Assembly: GCA_037481875.1 (NCBI GenBank) | Contig: JBBFKY010000002.1 | Coordinates: 291,264 to 355,263, forward strand | DNA length: 64,000 nt | Direction of reading: 5' to 3' | Source: Desulfosoma sp. | GTDB taxonomy: Bacteria; Desulfobacterota; Syntrophobacteria; Syntrophobacterales; DSM-9756 | In this document: positions 27,911 through 36,668 of the stretch, in pieces | Position numbering within the stretch: the stretch's first letter is position 1 | Layout: each line of letters begins with the position of its first letter | The notes under the pieces: generated by a model | Told to the model about the DNA's origin: nothing | What the model saw: the letters and a program-made list of their open reading frames with translations, nothing else | Database searches by the model: none | Made by a program: the position numbers and the translations under genes

Positions 27911-28615
27911 TTAGGAAAGAGATCTTAACGTTTCTTCCGTCACTTCATACACATGATCCGCCAATCGCCGAACCTGTTCCAGGTAATGGGACACCACAAT
28001 CAGGGTGCATCGTCCCTTGAGGCTAACCAGGAGTTCCTCAATGATGGCTGAGGCCCTCCCGTCCAAAGAGGAGGTCGGCTCATCCAAGAGGAGAACTTCC
28101 GGTTGGGCCGCAAGAGCTCGAGCGATGCACAACCGTTGCTGTTGTCCGCCGGAAAGGCGGCGGGCATCTTCGTAAAGGCGGTCTTTCACTTCGTTCCATA
28201 GGAAAGCTTGGCGCAAAGCGTCTTCCACCCTGTCAGCCACGACTCGCTTATTCCTTTCGCCAATAATTTTTAGAGGGAAAGCCACATTCTTGTAAATGCT
28301 CATGGGCAGAGGATTAGGTGTCTGAAAAACCATGCCGACTTTTCTTCGAAGCTCCGTTACAGAATAGGATGGCGCGGAAACCAGTTGTTCTTGGCCATCT
28401 AAACGAATCCAAACATCTCCTTCACCATGAGCGCCGGGAATTTCTTCCCATAAGCGGTTAAGAGTCATAAGAAAAGTGCTCTTTCCGCAGCCCGACGCTC
28501 CTACAACCGCTGTGAGCGCGTGTTCGTAAAAAACGGTGGTGACATGACGAAGCACCGTTCGAGAACCATAGCGAAAGTTCAGGTCTTTTACGCGAATCTT
28601 GACGATGGAACCCAT
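27911..28615 (-). CDS. pstB: Phosphate ABC transporter ATP-binding protein
   Basis: ATPase of the high-affinity phosphate importer. Walker A GASGCGKST (about residue 39), Q-loop VFQTPNPLPMSIYKNVAFPL, signature LSGGQQQRLCIARAL and Walker B VLLLDEPTSSLD are all present; the TPNP stretch after the Q-loop is characteristic of PstB. At 234 aa it is a little shorter than the usual 250. It is the last gene of pstS-pstC-pstA-pstB; no phoU or phoB/phoR follows in the window. Confidence 0.93.
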   Translation of the reverse strand: MGSIVKIRVKDLNFRYGSRTVLRHVTTVFYEHALTAVVGASGCGKSTFLMTLNRLWEEIPGAHGEGDVWIRLDGQEQLVSAPSYSVTELRRKVGMVFQTPNPLPMSIYKNVAFPLKIIGERNKRVVADRVEDALRQAFLWNEVKDRLYEDARRLSGGQQQRLCIARALAAQPEVLLLDEPTSSLDGRASAIIEELLVSLKGRCTLIVVSHYLEQVRRLADHVYEVTEETLRSLS

Positions 28616-28621
28616 CTCATC

Positions 28622-29503
28622 TCATGCTCGGTAAAGAGCCCAATGGCCTACGAGTCGTTGGATCGTATAGGCTAGAGTATACAAAGTCACGCTGACTCCC
28701 AGAAGGATCAATGCCGCTCCAAATCCCCGATTCAGTTCTTCCTGGGATGCATACTGGGTTGATACGTAGAAAATGTAAAAAGGAAGGGCTTCAAAAGGAT
28801 CCAGCAGGGAGCGAGGGACACCGGCGGATATCACAACGCCCGTGAGCAGGATCACCGCCGTGTCCTCAGCGCATCGGCCGATAGCCAAAAGAAGACCGCT
28901 GGCGATGCCCCGCAGGCTGGAAGGAAGAAGAACCCACAAAAGATTTTGGATTCGATCGGCCCCCAGGCTCAGGGCCACAAGGCGCGTATGCGGTGCGACG
29001 GCCTCAAGGGCTGTCTGAGTAGCTCGAATGACATACGGAAGCACCAAGATCATAAGCGAGAAGACAGCCACCAAGAGGCAAGGGCCAAAACGCGGCGAAA
29101 CGGTTTTGTGGAGAATCAGGGAAACACTGAAGCCGAAAAGCCCCACCAGCACAGACGGAACGCCCGCAAGCACGTCGAAAAAGACAGTCAAAATCTCCTT
29201 GATTCGGCCTCGGGAGAACTCCGCCAGATAAATCCCGGCGGCCAAACCCAACGGAGCCGCCAGACCTACGGCCCCGAGGACTAGAGAAAGAGTTCCCACA
29301 GTAGCCGGCCATAAGCCGTTGAGAACGGACACGCGGTTCAAAAGCGCATCCCATGGGGAAACGGACCCAAAAAGCAATGCAGGGGTCACGTGAAGAATTC
29401 CTCGCCAGGCCACGTACCCAACCACCACGATGGCACCGAAAAAAAGCCAGAATCCACTGATCCAGCAAAACCCCCGAACCAGCCATGCCCAAAACGGTTT
29501 CAT
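28622..29503 (-). CDS. pstA: Phosphate ABC transporter permease PstA
   Basis: Inner-membrane permease, 293 aa from the ATG at 29503, which overlaps the pstC stop (ATGA). The frame is open further upstream but that part is an out-of-frame copy of pstC. About six hydrophobic segments are visible; the permease loop with PYVIRATQTALEAVAPHTRLVALSLGAD is the EAA-type contact site for PstB. The gene order and GIYLAEF motif support PstA. Confidence 0.9.
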   Translation of the reverse strand: MKPFWAWLVRGFCWISGFWLFFGAIVVVGYVAWRGILHVTPALLFGSVSPWDALLNRVSVLNGLWPATVGTLSLVLGAVGLAAPLGLAAGIYLAEFSRGRIKEILTVFFDVLAGVPSVLVGLFGFSVSLILHKTVSPRFGPCLLVAVFSLMILVLPYVIRATQTALEAVAPHTRLVALSLGADRIQNLLWVLLPSSLRGIASGLLLAIGRCAEDTAVILLTGVVISAGVPRSLLDPFEALPFYIFYVSTQYASQEELNRGFGAALILLGVSVTLYTLAYTIQRLVGHWALYRA

Positions 29504-30360
29504 GACATTCCCTGTCCAAAAGAAGTACGTATCTTCCAGGCCAACAAGGCTGCGCAGCTCGTCAAGATATAGAGCACCATGCCACAGAGAAAAATGGAGG
29601 CAAATTCCAGGCTCTGAAAGTCCGCAGCGATCACAAGGGCAATATGGGCGGTGAGGGTTCTTGCCGATTCCAAAAAACCTGAGGGCACCTGGGCTGCGTT
29701 TCCCGCAAGCATCAAAGCGATAAGGGTATCCCCCAAAGCCCGACCAAAAGATAGAACCGTTCCGGCGGCCAGACCTCTTCCGGCAGATGGGATCACTACC
29801 AACACAAAACGCTGCACAGGATCCGCCCCCAAGGCGGCCGCCCCCAAAAGCATTTCCCGGGGGATGGCGGTAAAGGCATCGGCAAAAAAGAGGGTCATGG
29901 TGGGAGTAATCATGAGGGAAAGGGGAATAAGGGCGCTCAAAAGACACCGACCGGAACCTTGCTGAAAAACTTCACGAACGGCGGGAACCAGCACAAACAC
30001 GCCTACGAAGCCGTAAACGACGGTGGGAAATCCCGTCATGACCTGCACGAGACGCTTAAGCAGACCCGCTACAACAGGCGGCGCCAAGCCGTAAATCAAG
30101 CCGGCACAACCTAAACTGACTGGGAAAGCTACGGCCAAGCTTGAAACCGCCAGAAGAAAGCTTGTCACCATCATGGGAAAGATTCCATAACCCCTATGCA
30201 TGGGGTCCCAATGGCCGGTCAGAAGATCCGCGAAAGAAAATGAATTGTATAGGGGCAGAGCCAACAAGGTCACAAAGACCAATATGGCCAAAGGAAGGAC
30301 GGCGGCGGCCAGAGTGGCCGCCGCCAGGAAAGTTCGCATCCAATGTTCACGATGGCTCAT
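29500..30360 (-). CDS. pstC: Phosphate ABC transporter permease PstC
   Basis: Inner-membrane permease, 286 aa, six predicted helices. Family motifs include the periplasmic loop NSFSFADLLTGHWDP, the FPTVVYGFVGVFVLVP segment and the cytoplasmic contact loop with AIPREMLLGAAALGADPVQ. It overlaps pstS by 4 bp and pstA by 4 bp, showing a tightly coupled operon. Confidence 0.92.
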   Translation of the reverse strand: MSHREHWMRTFLAAATLAAAVLPLAILVFVTLLALPLYNSFSFADLLTGHWDPMHRGYGIFPMMVTSFLLAVSSLAVAFPVSLGCAGLIYGLAPPVVAGLLKRLVQVMTGFPTVVYGFVGVFVLVPAVREVFQQGSGRCLLSALIPLSLMITPTMTLFFADAFTAIPREMLLGAAALGADPVQRFVLVVIPSAGRGLAAGTVLSFGRALGDTLIALMLAGNAAQVPSGFLESARTLTAHIALVIAADFQSLEFASIFLCGMVLYILTSCAALLAWKIRTSFGQGMS

Positions 30361-31199
30361 TTGGCGACGGGAATGTATCCTTTGGCGGCGATAACCGCTT
30401 GGCCTTCGGGAGTGTAGAGGAGATCAAGAAACGCTTTGGCCAATGGCGATGGTTCCCCCTTCGTGTTGCTGTAGAGGCCTCGGGCCACAGGGTATTTCCC
30501 AGAAAGCACGGTCTGGACGCCGGCTTCCACACCGTCTAAAGCCAGTGCGCGCACCGTCTCATCCACGTATCCCACCGACATATACCCAATGGCGGCTGGA
30601 TCCGTCCCAACAGCCGTTTTCATGGCGCCATTGGAAGGCACCACATCCGCATCCTTTCGAATGGCACCCTTCTGAAGGGCTTTCTCCCAGAACACTTCCC
30701 GCGTTCCACTGGCCTCATCTCGAGTGACCACGTGAATGGCCTGATCGGGCCCTCCCACTTCCTTCCAGTTCAAGATCTTTCCGGAAAAAATGTCTTGTAA
30801 CTGCTGAGAAGTGAGAGACTTCACGGGGTTTTTGGGATGCACCACAGCGGCTACACCGTCCATGGCCCAGCAGTACACCTTCAAACCGTAGGTGGCGACT
30901 TCCTCATCCGTCGGCTTGCGCCCGGAATTGCCGATATCCACTAATCCTTCCCCAACCTGCTTGATGCCGACACCGGAACCACCCCCGGCAATGCTGATGC
31001 GAATGGAAGGGTATCGGGTCATGATTTCCTGAGCCAACGCCTGCATCACGGGAATGTGCGCCGTGCCACCAGAAATTTTAAGAGTTCCCTCCAATCCCTT
31101 GAACACTTCGTACGCATCGGCGTGAGCCGTGAGGCGCATCCCTAGCACACAGGCTGTAAAAGCCAGAAAACACAGCACAAAAAGTTTGCGTCGAATCAT
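30357..31199 (-). CDS. pstS: Phosphate-binding protein PstS
   Basis: Periplasmic phosphate receptor, 280 aa. Signal peptide FVLCFLAFTACVLG with cleavage near AHA-DAYE, then GTLKISGGTAHIPVMQALAQEI, SIAGGGSGVGIKQVGEG and DIGNSGRKPTDEE, the phosphate-binding loops of the PstS family, and TRDEASGTREVFWEKAL. GGAGGGAC lies just before the ATG. It is first in pstSCAB. Upstream on the minus strand TTTCATTTTCAT and TTCTTCAC lie near 31220-31250; these could be part of a Pho box but the match is too loose to call. Confidence 0.92.
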   Translation of the reverse strand: MIRRKLFVLCFLAFTACVLGMRLTAHADAYEVFKGLEGTLKISGGTAHIPVMQALAQEIMTRYPSIRISIAGGGSGVGIKQVGEGLVDIGNSGRKPTDEEVATYGLKVYCWAMDGVAAVVHPKNPVKSLTSQQLQDIFSGKILNWKEVGGPDQAIHVVTRDEASGTREVFWEKALQKGAIRKDADVVPSNGAMKTAVGTDPAAIGYMSVGYVDETVRALALDGVEAGVQTVLSGKYPVARGLYSNTKGEPSPLAKAFLDLLYTPEGQAVIAAKGYIPVAK

Positions 31200-31387
31200 G
31201 ATGTCCCTCCATGAGATTCCTTTGGTTTTGTGAAGAACTCATGAAAATGAAACCTTTTTTGCCGGTGAATCACAAATAGGAAATGCCGAAGGGAAAAAAC
31301 AAAAACGATGGAGAACGCCGATGACAGCTCAAAACTTAGATCGTGCCTACTGAGTTTTGTTATTTAAAGATATTCGATGAAGGGACT

Positions 31388-31470
31388 GTGGACGGCCCGG
31401 TCAGGGGAGAGAACACGGAGGAGCCGTTCCGCGTTCCGTTCATGGCCGGGGTACCATGCGGGCCGTCCAC
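31388..31470. repeat. Long inverted repeat between pstS and the HdrD-like gene
   Basis: GTGGACGGCCCG (31388-31399) and CGGGCCGTCCAC (31459-31470) are a perfect 12-bp inverted repeat with a 59-bp loop that itself contains AACGCGGAACGG-type pairing. It lies just downstream of the HdrD-like gene and may act as its terminator or processing hairpin; there is no T-run. Confidence 0.45.
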
Positions 31471-31492
31471 GCAACCGATTCCCGTCAAAGGT

Positions 31493-32821
31493 CTATTCTT
31501 CTTCTTCCATGCCGAAGTCCACGCCCAGTCGTTCCCATTGGGCCTTGGCCTCTTCTTCGGCACGGGCCACCTCTTCATCACTCCAGGGTTCCAGGACCAA
31601 AGTTTCGGCCACCAATTGCCAAATATATTTGACTTCGTAGTGGGCATCCTCAGGATAAAACTTCGGAAGTCTTCTCATCATTTGATCTCGGCAATTGGAA
31701 CACCCCACCACGACCACGTTCGCTCCGCTGTTTTTGATTTGGCGCACCTTATATCGCCCATGCCAGGCGGAATCTTCCTCATACGGCATGGGCCAATTGC
31801 CTCCGCCCGCCCCGCAGCAATAATTGCCGCTTCGATTGGGCTCCATGTCCACAAACTGGTCCACGCATTGTTGAATGATCCAACGTGGCTCTTCATAATA
31901 GCCTTTGCCGAAATTACGTTCCAGTTCTCGACCGTGTTTACATGAGTCGTGCCAAGTGAAGATCTTCCCCGCGTTGCGGCTCTTATCTAAACGGATTCGA
32001 CCCGTCTCGATAATTTCTTTCAAATAATCGTAGAGATAAATGTAATCCACGCGATTGTTCGGATCTTCCAAGGAACACACCTTGAGTCCCTTGCGGCAAC
32101 CGTAGGACCCTCCTCCGCAATCGGGCATGATCATGCGCTTCACGCCCAGACGTTTCATGTGTTCGATTTTTCGTTTGGCAAGAATTTTAGTCGCTTCATA
32201 GTTTCCTGTAAAAAGCCCCCAGTCCACCGCCTCCCAGTTCTCTGAGGGGATGGTCCAGTTTTCCTTGGCGGCGTAAAAGATTTTCCACCACCATTTCATG
32301 TCTTCGTTGTCGCTAAAGACTTCCTTGCTGTTGGGGAAAAAGAGGATATCCGCGCCTTGTTTGTCCACGGGTACGTAAAAGCCGGGACATTCTTCTGCAG
32401 CCAGCTCCGCCCCCAAATCCGCCATCAGGAAGAAATAGTCCTCCTTGGGAATGGCCATATTGTTGCCGGTAGCCAGCACGTTTTCCACACCCTTGTGCAA
32501 TATGCCGGGCACCTGGTCTCGAGGTCGAAGATGCTTCATGTGGGCTAAAATGGCTACGATATCAATACCCATGGGACATGCATGGGCACAGCGGCCGCAG
32601 CCGGTACAAATCCATGGGAACTTGGAATGGACCACTTCGTCCAAAAGCCCCAACGCTAACATGCGAATCACCTTGCGAGTGTCCCACCCTTCCATGCTCG
32701 GATTGCCCGTGATGGGACACCCGTTGGTACAGGTGCCGCAGGTGAGACAAAGATTCAAATCAAACTGGCTGAGATACTGGCGAACGTCGTCTTGAAGTTT
32801 CCGCGGTGTCAGGGCTTCCAT
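31493..32821 (-). CDS. HdrD-like iron-sulfur protein (CCG domain)
   Basis: 442-aa soluble redox protein. Two [4Fe-4S] ferredoxin motifs occur near the N-terminus (CLTCGTCTNGCP at about 30-41 and CTGCGRCAHACP at about 72-83), followed by a cysteine-rich CCG-type site: HDSCKHG, NYCCGAGGG and VVGCSNC, the pattern that holds a noncubane cluster in HdrB/HdrD. It resembles the cytoplasmic HdrD/HmcF/TmcB-type subunits of sulfate-reducer membrane complexes. No membrane partner gene is adjacent, so it stands as a lone gene; electron donor and acceptor are unknown. The C-terminus is very acidic (EARAEEEAKAQWE, FGMEEEE region). GGAGGATAACC precedes the ATG. Confidence 0.82.
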   Translation of the reverse strand: MEALTPRKLQDDVRQYLSQFDLNLCLTCGTCTNGCPITGNPSMEGWDTRKVIRMLALGLLDEVVHSKFPWICTGCGRCAHACPMGIDIVAILAHMKHLRPRDQVPGILHKGVENVLATGNNMAIPKEDYFFLMADLGAELAAEECPGFYVPVDKQGADILFFPNSKEVFSDNEDMKWWWKIFYAAKENWTIPSENWEAVDWGLFTGNYEATKILAKRKIEHMKRLGVKRMIMPDCGGGSYGCRKGLKVCSLEDPNNRVDYIYLYDYLKEIIETGRIRLDKSRNAGKIFTWHDSCKHGRELERNFGKGYYEEPRWIIQQCVDQFVDMEPNRSGNYCCGAGGGNWPMPYEEDSAWHGRYKVRQIKNSGANVVVVGCSNCRDQMMRRLPKFYPEDAHYEVKYIWQLVAETLVLEPWSDEEVARAEEEAKAQWERLGVDFGMEEEE

Positions 32822-33039
32822 GGGTTATCCTCCTTGCTTGCCGTGACGAGAGGCTGCCGCTGTGGTCGGCTTTTTTAACAACCGGAAACTAAGGTTTTTG
32901 AAATTCGCGAAAGGTGTAAACGGTTTACAAGTGAAGGGCAAATAGGAAGTTTCGATGAAAACACAACGCTCTTATCGGCGAAAAAGGACCATGAAGGGAT
33001 CTTGATGGTGAATTTCGTCTGTCCGGCTCATTCTAAGGA

Positions 33040-34041
33040 TCATTGAGGAAGACGCAATTCGTAGGAAAAGTAAATCTTGATTCCCTTTTCTTCGGCAGCT
33101 TGTCTGACTTTAGGGGACGCCTGGTAGGTTACGAGAACCGGAAAAATTTCCATTCTCGAAATCTCCCGAACCTTCGCGATGGTTTTGAGGAACTCGTCCA
33201 CATCATGCTTCTTGAGCTGGGTCTTGGCTTCTCCGAGGATAGCCATGCGCCGGCCGTTTATAACGCCGGATCCCCATATATTCACTTCCATGTAATGATT
33301 GCGGGCTGTCTCCAAAAAGGTCCTCACCAACGGAGTTTCGATCTTCATGCCAAAGTCTCGTTTCAAAAGCTGCGGTAGGGCCCAGATGGCTTCATCTTCC
33401 AGACGATATCCCACCGTGTGGGACAAGCCCCCGAGCATTTCTCTGGTTTTTCGATGTTCGTCGGTGAGTGTGGCCAGCTTGATTTCCGTCTTCTTCTGCG
33501 CTTCCGCAAGCTCCTCAACTCGAGCTTCGGTACGTTTCTGAGCTTCCGCCAACTCCTCCAGTCGAGCTTCCGTGCGCTTTTGAGCTTCAGCTAGTTCTTC
33601 GACCCGGGCCTCGGTACGCTTTTGAGCCTCCGCGAGTTCTTGGACTCGAGCTTCAGTGCGCTTCTGAGCTTCGGCCAGTTCTTCGATGCGGGCCTCGGTA
33701 CGCTTTTGAGCTTCCGCCAACTCCTCTAGTCGAGCTTCGGTACGTTTCTGAGCTTCGGCTAGCTCTTCAACTCGGGCTTCCGTGCGCTTTTGAGCCTCCG
33801 CGAGTTCTTCGACTCGAGCTTCAGTACGTTTCTGAGCTTCGGCCAGTTCTTCGACTTTTTCAACAAGCCGGTTGAGGGAATGATCGGTGCGGACTTGAGC
33901 CTGGGCCAGTTCTCGAACCACCTGCTTAAGATCTTCGAACTCCTCGCGGGCAACCCGGATTTCTCGCACCCGGTCGTCTACGATGGCAAGGATCGTTTTA
34001 TAAAGTTCTGGTGTGAGTCCCTGTTCCAGGCTGTGGGGCAT
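33040..34041 (-). CDS. Coiled-coil repeat protein with PD-(D/E)XK-like tail (DUF3782 type)
   Basis: 333 aa in three parts: an N-terminal helical region (1-62), nine tandem 14-residue units of the form VEELAEAQKRTEAR (63-188, two heptads each, so a straight coiled coil), and a C-terminal alpha/beta domain (about 205-333) with the nuclease-like segment RRMAILGEAKTQLKKHD. In that domain the expected acidic residue of the PD-(D/E)XK fold may be Asn (EVNIWG), so activity is uncertain. Families like this occur scattered in archaea, cyanobacteria and deltaproteobacteria with variable repeat numbers. No neighbour suggests a role, and it stands alone between two spacers. Confidence 0.72.
   Translation of the reverse strand: MPHSLEQGLTPELYKTILAIVDDRVREIRVAREEFEDLKQVVRELAQAQVRTDHSLNRLVEKVEELAEAQKRTEARVEELAEAQKRTEARVEELAEAQKRTEARLEELAEAQKRTEARIEELAEAQKRTEARVQELAEAQKRTEARVEELAEAQKRTEARLEELAEAQKRTEARVEELAEAQKKTEIKLATLTDEHRKTREMLGGLSHTVGYRLEDEAIWALPQLLKRDFGMKIETPLVRTFLETARNHYMEVNIWGSGVINGRRMAILGEAKTQLKKHDVDEFLKTIAKVREISRMEIFPVLVTYQASPKVRQAAEEKGIKIYFSYELRLPQ
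33478..33855 (-). repeat. Nine 42-bp coding repeats
   Basis: Nine tandem 42-bp units, each encoding a 14-aa double heptad ((V/L/I)(E/Q)ELAEAQK(R/K)TE(A/I)(R/K)). Units differ mainly at synonymous positions (CTCGAGCTTC, CCGGGCCTC, GCGGGCCTC variants), so the array is not freshly duplicated but the protein repeat is conserved. Confidence 0.9.
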
Positions 34042-34177
34042 GGTTATTCCCTTTAAGAATCCGATCCGTTGATAGACTTAATTTTTATTTCTTTCAGCTT
34101 GCTACGTCAAGTGAAGAAGGCCGATAAGCAGGCAACCGAAATCTATGAGGGAGCGGGGGTCCATGAAAGGTACAAAA

Positions 34178-34942
34178 TCACGCAGAAGATGCCGTCAGCG
34201 CGGCCCCTAGAGCACCGATAACATCAGGGTTTTCAGCTACGATCAATCCGCCGCTCAGAGCCTCACTCAAAAGGTGAGCCATGCACCGATTGTGGGCAAC
34301 GCCTCCGGCAAAAAGCACGGGTGGATCACCTCCCACGCGCCTCAGCATGGCCAGAGTGCGTTTGACCACAGCACGATGAAGGGCCATCGCGATATTTTGT
34401 GGTTTTTCACCCCGGGCCATTAAAGACGTCGCTTCAGATTCGGCAAACACGGTGCACATGCTATTGATTTCAACCAGTTTGTCCGCTTCAAGGGCAAAAT
34501 CACCAAAGGCTTCCAAGGGAACCTGAAGAGACGTGGCCATGAATTCAAGAAATTTTCCGGTTCCTGCGGCGCATCGGTCGTTCATTTCAAATTTCAGGAC
34601 GGCACCTTTTGAAGACAGGGCGATGACCTTGGTGTCCTGGCCTCCGATATCCAAAACGGTTCGGACTTCCGGGTACAGATAGTGGGCTCCACGCGCATAG
34701 GCCTGGATTTCGGTGACGGTTTGAACTGAAAGATGGGGAAAATGTTCCGACACCAGCCTCCGGCCATATCCCGTCGCTACCACAGGCCATCCGTCCACGT
34801 CGGCCAGCAATCGACGGCATTGGGCCACCGGGTCAAAGGTCGTCAGCGTTCTTTCCCAGGTCCACGTTCCGGACTTTGCGTCCAAAACAACCCGTTCAAT
34901 AGAGCGGCTTCCCACATCAATTCCAACAATCGGCACGTCCAT
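34178..34942 (-). CDS. BcrAD/BadF/HgdC-type ATPase activator
   Basis: ASKHA-fold ATPase that drives electrons at low potential into a partner iron-sulfur enzyme, using a [4Fe-4S] cluster shared between two subunits. The 254-aa protein has VGIDVGSRSIERVVLD (phosphate 1), LDIGGQDTKVIAL (phosphate 2), the two cluster cysteines in RCAAGTGKFLE and SMCTVFAESE, and LFAGGVAHNR (adenosine site). Start at 34942 is uncertain; ATGs at 34954 and 34969 are alternatives. Its likely partner is the double-cubane-type protein 454 bp upstream on the same strand. Confidence 0.88.
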   Translation of the reverse strand: MDVPIVGIDVGSRSIERVVLDAKSGTWTWERTLTTFDPVAQCRRLLADVDGWPVVATGYGRRLVSEHFPHLSVQTVTEIQAYARGAHYLYPEVRTVLDIGGQDTKVIALSSKGAVLKFEMNDRCAAGTGKFLEFMATSLQVPLEAFGDFALEADKLVEINSMCTVFAESEATSLMARGEKPQNIAMALHRAVVKRTLAMLRRVGGDPPVLFAGGVAHNRCMAHLLSEALSGGLIVAENPDVIGALGAALTASSA

Positions 34943-35396
34943 GGTGATAGACATTCCTTTCCAAGTCATTCACCAAGGCATCAAGACATAAGGGAAAAGG
35001 GAGTGCGCCGCCAGATTCGATCTCAAGAACTTGCTACTCCCATCAACAAGAACCCTTCGAAACACAACCGTGGATCCATCAAAAGCTTGTAAGCGTAAGT
35101 CCACATGTCTACCCCATGGTCAGCCACCTATAGGGTCGGACCAGTGTTTCTGCATGTAGGGGCGGACCGATGTGTCCGCCCCTCCTCCCTCGAAACCTGT
35201 GACCTAACTTTACCGGTCCCAAGGTCACGCAAACATCCCCGCCCTCAGCTTCGATCTGAAATATTCTTACCTGAAGCGGCGTCTACAAAACCCTCATATC
35301 CATCGAAGTGTCGAAGTCTCCCGATGAAGAAGGCTCGTTTCGGTCTCCTCCTCGGGTTCCAACACGCCCCATTCTCATACCTTCATAAATGGTGTT
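34943..35396. other. Spacer between activator and double-cubane protein genes
   Basis: 454 bp with no credible gene; contains the GC-rich palindrome at 35156-35184 and, before it, a half-related TAGGGTCGGACCAGTGT (near 35131). It separates two genes that are usually adjacent. Confidence 0.5.
35156..35184. repeat. GC-rich palindromic spacer repeat (copy 3)
   Basis: GTAGGGGCGGACC followed by GATGT and GTCCGCCCCT: a near-perfect palindrome. Related copies are at 44550-44577, 59537-59562 and, with a different core, 37800-37829. Confidence 0.65.
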
Positions 35397-36668
35397 TCAC
35401 CGAATCATTTCCACGAAAGCTTCCACCCTTGTCTTCAGCTGCTCCACATCCTCCATGCTGTAATCCGTTTCGATGGCCAGCATGGGTATGCCCGCCTTAC
35501 TAAGAGCCTTTTCAACCTTGTAGCTCTCTATGGCATAGGGCTGACAAAAAGATAGACCATAATGAATGACGCCCTTTACCTCCAATTCCCGCGCCATGTC
35601 CACGATATGGTCCAGCCGCTCCGTATTGGGTGTAAAACACGCACAATCGATTTTCATGTAGCGGTCCACCAGAGCGTCGAGAAGTTCTTCAAGCGTCGTG
35701 CCCGATTCGTCTACGAGATCCCGAGTGTTTCGAGTCCCGATACAGGATTCTTCACCCACCACCACGGCTCCGGAGGATTCGATGATATAGGGAAGTTTCC
35801 AGTTGGGTATGGCCATAGGACATCCGGAGAGCATAACTCGAACGGCGCCATCCGCCACCCCTTCACCGCGCCGAACTTTTTCTTCCAATTCGTTACAAAG
35901 CTCTTCGATCTTCTGGGTGAATCGCTCCGGGTCGTCGTAAAAACTCACTTGGTTAATGAGCAGCACATCGCGACCAGAAATAGGCACAGGCTTAGCGGCC
36001 CGCAATTGATTAAGCCGTTGAAGCACCCGCCGACGCCGATTGATAAGCTCAATGGCTTTCCGTAATCTTTCCGCCGTGATTGTAACGCCGGTCAAATTCT
36101 CTACGGCTTGCTTGAAACGCAAAACCTCCTCTTTCCATAACGCTCTGTCGGCGGCGCCCTTCATCTGGGGAATTTCCATCACGTAAACCGGCGCATAGTC
36201 TGAAAAAATTTCATAAGCCTTCTTCTTGCCGTCACACGTTGTTTCTCCCACCACCATGTCGCACGATTCAATGAAAGGGCACAGACGTGAGAGTTTGAAT
36301 CCCACAAAAGATTTGATAAGAGCGCACGTGTTACGAGGAAGGATCTTTTCGGCGGCTTCCGTTCCGGCTTCCGCTCCTGCACATAGCCCTACCTGAATAG
36401 CATCGGCGGCCCACACGATTTCTTCAGGAACAAAAACACAAAAGGTCCCGATAACCTTTCGTCCTTGAGCGCGTGCTTCCTGCAGTTCTTGAATACGCAA
36501 CCCGTGAATCTCGGACAGGACAAAATCCAAATACTCCATGCCTCGAAGTCGTCCCTGCTGGTTCAGGTAGATATCTCCATAAAACTTTCCTAAAACCTCC
36601 AGCAGGGATGCATGAGCATCCAGATCGAGATTCAACTTTTCCCACATGGCTTCGTACCGTCCCGTCAT
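35397..36668 (-). CDS. Double-cubane cluster-type protein (2-hydroxyacyl-CoA dehydratase family)
   Basis: 423-aa single-chain member of the HgdB/BcrBC family. Cysteines at GTFCVF, VGLCAGAEAG, NTCALIKSF, LCPFIESCDMVVGETTCDGKKKAYE, LSGCPMAIP, GEESCIGTR and CACFTPN fit two lobes that each hold a cluster. True 2-hydroxyacyl-CoA dehydratases need two different subunits of this type; a single gene with one activator is the arrangement of double-cubane cluster proteins, which hold an [8Fe-9S] cluster and reduce small molecules such as acetylene, azide or hydrazine in vitro (Jeoung and Dobbek, Carboxydothermus). GAGGAGGAG lies before the ATG. Natural substrate unknown. Confidence 0.82.
   Translation of the reverse strand: MTGRYEAMWEKLNLDLDAHASLLEVLGKFYGDIYLNQQGRLRGMEYLDFVLSEIHGLRIQELQEARAQGRKVIGTFCVFVPEEIVWAADAIQVGLCAGAEAGTEAAEKILPRNTCALIKSFVGFKLSRLCPFIESCDMVVGETTCDGKKKAYEIFSDYAPVYVMEIPQMKGAADRALWKEEVLRFKQAVENLTGVTITAERLRKAIELINRRRRVLQRLNQLRAAKPVPISGRDVLLINQVSFYDDPERFTQKIEELCNELEEKVRRGEGVADGAVRVMLSGCPMAIPNWKLPYIIESSGAVVVGEESCIGTRNTRDLVDESGTTLEELLDALVDRYMKIDCACFTPNTERLDHIVDMARELEVKGVIHYGLSFCQPYAIESYKVEKALSKAGIPMLAIETDYSMEDVEQLKTRVEAFVEMIR

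Noticed and set aside
31200-31260. Pho box upstream of pstS
   Set aside because: TTTCAT/TTCAC repeats are present but spacing and sequence do not fit a PhoB box well enough.
33478-33855. Tandem repeats as a CRISPR array
   Set aside because: Repeats are contiguous 42-bp coding units without spacers and translate as regular double heptads.
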